This document shows, piece by piece, positions 50,855 to 54,458 of a stretch of DNA of 54,458 nucleotides. The notes beneath the pieces were generated by a model. The model did not search any database. It was not told the DNA's origin and saw nothing but the letters and a program-made list of their open reading frames with translations. A program made the translations under genes and the position numbers. Source of the stretch: Kiritimatiellia bacterium (GTDB taxonomy: Bacteria; Verrucomicrobiota; Kiritimatiellia; CAIQIC01; Lenti-01); NCBI GenBank assembly GCA_017540905.1, contig JAFYAC010000071.1, positions 1 to 54,458 of the forward strand, written 5' to 3'. The number at the start of each line of letters is the position of its first letter. Position 1 is the stretch's first letter.

Positions 50855-51778
50855 TCAGAACGGGGCGGGTTCGGGGGCGCCGAGGGTGGTGGGATAGTTG
50901 TGGGAGGGGGGGAGGTTGGGGGCGGTGAGTTTGCCGGGGGCGGTGGGGTCGGGCTCGAAGCGCATGCCGCCGGTGACGGTGACCGCGCCTTCGGGGCTGC
51001 GGACGAGGCGGATGGTGCCGGCGGCGGCGATGTAGATTTCGATGCCGCGGGGTTCGCCGTTGCGCGTGAACATGGCGTGGGAGAAGCGGTCGGGCTGGGT
51101 CTGGTGCAGGACGTGGAAGACGCCCGCGGAGTCGAGTTCGATGGCGGGCTTGAAGAAGCGGATGAGGCCGCCCAGGTCCACCGCGCACAGGCAGTAGCCG
51201 CTGGAGGGGTCGTCGAGCCGGAAGAAGAGGTGGTCGATGCGGTCGCGGTTGATGGTGCGCAGGCTGGCCTTGCGCGCGGTGCCGGCGGAGGGGATGCCGT
51301 AGGTGCGGGCAAGGATTTCGAGTCCGGGCTGGACTTCGAGGGAGAGGCGGCGGCCGGAGAAGCGCATTCCGCCGAACGCGACTTCGGGCTGGAGCATGTA
51401 GGATTGGCCGCGGACGACGCGGTAGGCTTGGAGGATGTCCACGGTGACGGTGCGGGATTCGCCGTCGGGGACCAGGAGGGGCTCCTGGAGGAGGGGCTTG
51501 CCGCTCGCGCGGACGTAGGAGGAGGGGTCGTCTTCGACGGTGAAGAGGAGCCGGGCGTTGCCGGTGCCGGGCGCGAAGTCGAGGGGGACGCCGGTGTAGT
51601 TGGCGATGGTGACGTCGGCGCGGATGGGCTCCATCAGGAGGGTGCGGTTGTGGGCGAGGGTCCAGTCGAGCTCGATTTGGGCGAGGGCGGGGAGGGGGGA
51701 GAGGAAGAAGAGGAGGGATAGGACGACTAGAGCGGATTCAAAAATAGTGTGGCCGCAAGCCGTTGTCCCACCAGCCAT
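50855..51778 (-). CDS. Hypothetical secreted protein
   Basis: 307 residues from ATG 51778. Signal peptide ALVVLSLLFFLSPLPALAQ. The mature part is mostly beta: IELDWTLAHNRTLLMEPIRADVTIANYTGVPLDF looks like an immunoglobulin-type or DUF-style beta sandwich, followed by an extended region (SYVRASGKPLLQEPLLVPDGESRTVTVDILQ) and a C-terminal domain with FEPDPTAPGKLTAPNLPPS. No enzymatic motif. The dispersed double-hairpin repeat begins a few bases upstream of the start codon, so the native leader has been replaced or pushed away; there is no good ribosome site. Same operon direction as 50306-50851. Confidence 0.65.
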   Translation of the reverse strand: MAGGTTACGHTIFESALVVLSLLFFLSPLPALAQIELDWTLAHNRTLLMEPIRADVTIANYTGVPLDFAPGTGNARLLFTVEDDPSSYVRASGKPLLQEPLLVPDGESRTVTVDILQAYRVVRGQSYMLQPEVAFGGMRFSGRRLSLEVQPGLEILARTYGIPSAGTARKASLRTINRDRIDHLFFRLDDPSSGYCLCAVDLGGLIRFFKPAIELDSAGVFHVLHQTQPDRFSHAMFTRNGEPRGIEIYIAAAGTIRLVRSPEGAVTVTGGMRFEPDPTAPGKLTAPNLPPSHNYPTTLGAPEPAPF

Positions 51779-51786
51779 TTCCCACT

Positions 51787-51897
51787 GCGGACGCGCAGAA
51801 GCGCGTCCCTCCCCGTGGAGAGCGCAACGGGAGGGTCGCGCTTCCGCGCGACCTTGTGGTGGGAAAACGTCTGGGAAGCTACAGAAAAACTTAAACC
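51787..51897 (-). repeat. Dispersed double-hairpin repeat, copy 2 (inverted relative to copy 1)
   Basis: On the minus strand it reads, in order, CTGTAGCTTC, GGTCGCGCGGAAGCGCGACC, CTCCCGTTGCGCTCTCCACG and GGACGCGCTTCTGCGCGTCC, matching 36138-36248 almost base for base over ~110 nt. Confidence 0.9.
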
Positions 51898-51940
51898 GAT
51901 CCAAGACGGGGAGGACGGGGAAGACGGGACGGGAAAAAAG

Positions 51941-52003
51941 TTTTCCAATGGTTGGAAAAAAAGTTTCCAATGGTTGGAAAATTTTTTTCCAATGGTTGGA
52001 AAA
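51941..52003. repeat. Array of three TTTTCCAAT-ATTGGAAAA palindromes
   Basis: Units at about 51941-51959, 51963-51981 and 51985-52003; all have the centre TGGTTGG (TTTTCCAATGGTTGGAAAA), with GTTTCC in unit 2. Confidence 0.95.
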
Positions 52004-52040
52004 CTTTTGGGCTTGAAGATTGGCCATGGCGGGGCGGGGG

Positions 52041-52781
52041 TCAGCGGCCGACGGCGAGGCGGGAGGCGGCGCGTTCGGGGAGGCCGGCTTCGCGGATCTT
52101 GGCCTGGGCGCCCGCGATGTCGTATTCGACGCGGCGGAGTTCGACGACGTTCGCCGCCATGTCGTAGATGGCGTAGGCGGCGCGCGGGTCGCCGTCGCGC
52201 GGCTGGCCGACGGAGCCGACGTTGATGAAGTATTTGCGGCCGGCCACGATCTGCAGGCGGTTGTAGAGGCCGCCGCGGACGATGCCCGCCTTCTCGAACG
52301 CCAAGGGGACGTGGGTGTGGCCGAAGAAGCAGACGGAGCACATCTGGTAGGCGAAGTTGGCCTCGGCTTCGAGTTTGTCGAAGACGTAGCCCCACATCTC
52401 GGGGTTGTCCAGGGTGCCGTGGACCATCATGAAGGTCTCGACGCCGCGGGAGTAGCGGAGGGAGCGGAGCCATTCGCGTTCGGCGTCGTCGAGCTGGCCG
52501 CGGGTCCATTTGACGACGTCGGCGGCGAGGGGATGGAAGCCGGTGAGGGGGTCGTCGTAGGCGCAGTAGTGGTCGTGGTTGCCGCGGACGACGGCGTCGC
52601 CCGCCAGCTCGCGGACCTTCGCCAGGCACCACTTGGGGTCGGCGTTGTAGCCGACGACGTCGCCGACGCACGCGTAGCGCTCGACGCCCTGGGATTCGGC
52701 GTCGGCCAGGACGGCTTCGAGCGCTTCGCGGTTGGCGTGGACGTCGCCCAGGATCGCGTACTTGAGGCCACGCATCATCAT
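52041..52781 (-). CDS. Metallophosphoesterase (calcineurin-like)
   Basis: 246 residues. All metal-binding motifs are present in order: AILGDVHANREAL (GDxH), CVGDVVGYNADP (GDxxG), VVRGNHDHY (GNHD), MMVHGTLDNP (H), FFGHTHVPLAF (GHxH). This is the YfcE/ApaH-like single-domain type that often acts on phosphodiesters or nucleotides; the substrate is unknown. A conserved FINVGSVGQPRDGDPRAAYAIYD after the GHTH motif is typical of the PrpE/MJ0936-like branch. The start overlaps the stop of the upstream gene by 4 nt. Confidence 0.92.
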   Translation of the reverse strand: MMMRGLKYAILGDVHANREALEAVLADAESQGVERYACVGDVVGYNADPKWCLAKVRELAGDAVVRGNHDHYCAYDDPLTGFHPLAADVVKWTRGQLDDAEREWLRSLRYSRGVETFMMVHGTLDNPEMWGYVFDKLEAEANFAYQMCSVCFFGHTHVPLAFEKAGIVRGGLYNRLQIVAGRKYFINVGSVGQPRDGDPRAAYAIYDMAANVVELRRVEYDIAGAQAKIREAGLPERAASRLAVGR

Positions 52782-54458
52782 GGTGCAGGGGCCTCGGGGG
52801 CGGACTCGGCGGGGGACTCGGCGGGGGCTTCGGCCGGGGCGGGGGCTTCGGCGGCGGATTGCGAGGCGATCTTGCCGGAGAGGTCGTCCACGGCGGATTT
52901 CGCGGCGTCGATGGCCGCCGCCTGGTCGGCGATGGCCCCGGCGAGCTTGGCGATGGCGGCCTGTGCGTCAGCCTTGCATTCCATGCGGGCGGCGAGGTCG
53001 CCGATCTCGGCCTGGGCCTGGGCGACGGCCTCGGAGGTCTTGCCCACGGCTTCGATGAGTTCGGCGATGGAGGCCTTGGAGCCGTCGAGGGCGGCCATGG
53101 CTTCGACGTCGCGCGGCGGCGGGGGCTCGGCGGGGGCGGCGGGGGCGGCGGGTTTTTCGGCGGCGGGCCCGGCCTTTGGCTTTTCGGCCTGGGCGCGGGG
53201 GAGTCCGAGGGTGCCGTTGTAGAAGGCGATGACGCCGCCGTTGGCAACGAGGTTGTCGAGGTGCCGCAGGAGGTCCTGGACTTCCTTGGACTCGGCGTTC
53301 GCGCCAGGCCGGAGTCCGTCGAGGAGGGACTGGCGGGTGGCGGCGGGGTTGGCTTCGAGGAACTTCACGATTCCCTTGACGATGTCGGGCGCGGTCGCCA
53401 GGTCGACGGGGGTCGGGGCGATGGCGGTGACGTAGGTCTCGCGGGCGTTGATCTTGAAGAGGTGCATCTTCATGTGCCGGAACGCCGGGCGCAGGGCGAG
53501 GGAGAGGGTGAAGGGGAAGCGGGTTTCGCGCTGCCACGCCATCGAGACTTCGCGGCGGAGCGACGGATCGTCGAAGCGGCGGGAGACGGCGCCCGGCAGC
53601 ATGCAGCGGGCGGACTCGCGGAGCATGCCGTTCACGCGGTTGCGCATCCAGTCCTGGGCCTCAGCCTTCGTCATCGCGGGGCCCTTCGGGGGCTCGGGGG
53701 CGGGGGCGGCCGTGGCTTCGCCTTCGGCGGGTTTGGGCTTGGGGAGGTACTCGGCCTTGAGGCGGTAGACGGTCTTCTTGCGCATGGAGTCCTTCCACTG
53801 CTCGACGAGGGCTTCGTCGCGGACGGTCTCGATGTGCGAGAGGTACTCGGACTTGGGCATGTGGGAGAAGCGGGTGGACCAGAGTTCCTGGAGGCGCTCG
53901 TTGTAGCTGTGGTCGTTGGGCGGGCCGAGGAGTTCGCCGCTGAGCTGGCAGCGGGCGACGCAGGTGTAGGTGCCGGAGGGCGGCTCGACTTCGATTTCCT
54001 CGATGTCGAAGAACTTGCCGATGTGCTCGTTGAGCACGTGCGCTTCCGCGTTGGCGCGGGACAGGAACACCCGGTGGCAGTCCAGGCATTGCGCGAAGAG
54101 TTTGCGCGGCTCGCCTTCCTGCTTCGGGGGCGGGAGTTCGAGCTTCACGAGATAGCGGTCGTCGCCGCCGAGGAAGAGGTTCGCGATGTGGATCAGCGGG
54201 AACGCGCGGCGGCTTGCCTGGATGTCGCGCGCCACCAGCGCCAGGCGCTCGCGGTCGGGCAGGAACGAGACGTTCACGTCCAGGCGCGGCAACGGCTCGC
54301 GCGGGGGACCGCGGCGGTCGCCGCGGCGGTCGCCTTCGCGGCGCGGGCCCCTGTCGCCGTCGCGGCGGGGCGGTCGTTCGCCTTCGGGCCGGTCCTTGCG
54401 GAAGCCGCCGGGGCCGCCGGCGGGAGCGCCGTCGCGCCGCGGGCCGCGGTCGCGGAAG
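52778..54458 (-). CDS. Hypothetical protein with C2H2-type zinc finger and disordered ends; 5' end outside window
   Basis: About 559 residues visible; the frame is open to the window edge, and TTG 54292 is only an internal codon. The visible N-terminus (~55 residues) is Arg/Gly/Asp repeats (RRGDRRGDRRGPPRE), an RNA-binding-like low-complexity tail. Around residue 110 lies CLDCHRVFLSRANAEAHVLNEH, a C2H2-like zinc finger, and further on CVARCQLSG. The middle (~130-400 residues) is conserved-looking mixed sequence without a known motif. The C-terminal ~160 residues are Ala/Glu/Pro-rich with a coiled coil (DVEAMAALDGSKASIAELIEAVG...). No family recognised; nucleic-acid binding is a guess. It is coupled by a 4-nt overlap to the phosphoesterase. 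Confidence 0.65.
   Translation of the reverse strand, partial: FRDRGPRRDGAPAGGPGGFRKDRPEGERPPRRDGDRGPRREGDRRGDRRGPPREPLPRLDVNVSFLPDRERLALVARDIQASRRAFPLIHIANLFLGGDDRYLVKLELPPPKQEGEPRKLFAQCLDCHRVFLSRANAEAHVLNEHIGKFFDIEEIEVEPPSGTYTCVARCQLSGELLGPPNDHSYNERLQELWSTRFSHMPKSEYLSHIETVRDEALVEQWKDSMRKKTVYRLKAEYLPKPKPAEGEATAAPAPEPPKGPAMTKAEAQDWMRNRVNGMLRESARCMLPGAVSRRFDDPSLRREVSMAWQRETRFPFTLSLALRPAFRHMKMHLFKINARETYVTAIAPTPVDLATAPDIVKGIVKFLEANPAATRQSLLDGLRPGANAESKEVQDLLRHLDNLVANGGVIAFYNGTLGLPRAQAEKPKAGPAAEKPAAPAAPAEPPPPRDVEAMAALDGSKASIAELIEAVGKTSEAVAQAQAEIGDLAARMECKADAQAAIAKLAGAIADQAAAIDAAKSAVDDLSGKIASQSAAEAPAPAEAPAESPAESAPEAPAP

Larger units (their letters stand above)
51779..52040. other. Intergenic region made of two repeat families
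   Basis: Double-hairpin repeat copy 2 (51787-51897) followed by three TTTTCCAAT palindromes (51941-52003). No gene. Confidence 0.8.

Noticed and set aside
50228-51721. 497-codon plus-strand frame rich in Gly/Glu/Ala
   Set aside because: Antisense shadow of three minus-strand genes; no start site or domain.

Overview
The window is high-GC Gram-negative chromosome. It carries LPS assembly genes (an LptF/LptG permease, an O-antigen ligase-like protein, a heptosyltransferase), an RND efflux system, part of a type III secretion operon and the usual housekeeping genes (recA, parC-type topoisomerase, mnmE/mnmG, dapF, folE, tRNA-Leu, tRNA-Ala). Secreted proteins with DxDGDG repeats, families of short palindromic intergenic repeats (TTTTCCAAT-ATTGGAAAA, CTTTCAACC) and the topoisomerase type suggest the PVC superphylum, most like uncultured Kiritimatiellota/Lentisphaerota. 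That placement is inference; no rRNA gene is present.

Layout. 1-2614: 3' part of a type III secretion operon (sctP-Q-R-S), then an ArnT-like glycosyltransferase. 4560-6696 (minus): a CbpA-like J-protein and a PFGKK-repeat protein. 6837-7139: tRNA-Leu(GAG) and tRNA-Ala(GGC), convergent on a shared bidirectional terminator. 7482-18753: an RND adaptor and, 5.5 kb on, one ORF fusing the RND pump to a lipoprotein-type TolC-family outer-membrane factor. Between them lie two copies of an undescribed membrane-protein module with leader ORFs, a LysM protein, a Phd/PIN toxin-antitoxin pair and a GrpB-family gene. 19391-29663 (minus): accessory secreted proteins, including a 1,363-residue alpha/beta-hydrolase with calcium-type repeats, tandem carboxypeptidase-regulatory-like proteins, and a second large protein apparently frameshifted into a zinc metallopeptidase. 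29733-33121: ogt, a short ModA-like protein, folE, lptG and a zinc-ribbon protein. 33445-42756 (plus): parC, recA with an SOS-box-like operator, a site-2 protease, O-antigen ligase, GT2, rlmL, dapF. 43060-45243: two poorly known genes. 45542-48989 (minus): mnmE-mnmG, with three parS-like sites inside mnmG. 49357-54458 (minus): GT9 glycosyltransferase, a membrane protein, a secreted protein, a metallophosphoesterase and a partial zinc-finger protein.

The most distinctive points are the parS-like cluster inside an in-frame expansion of mnmG, the RND-OMF fusion, the duplicated leader-ORF/membrane-protein module joined by ATGA overlaps, a palindrome array that appears to split a signal peptide in frame, and several dispersed non-coding repeat families. 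One of those, a short motif upstream of six genes, always points towards the gene. All calls come from reading the sequence; no database search was run.
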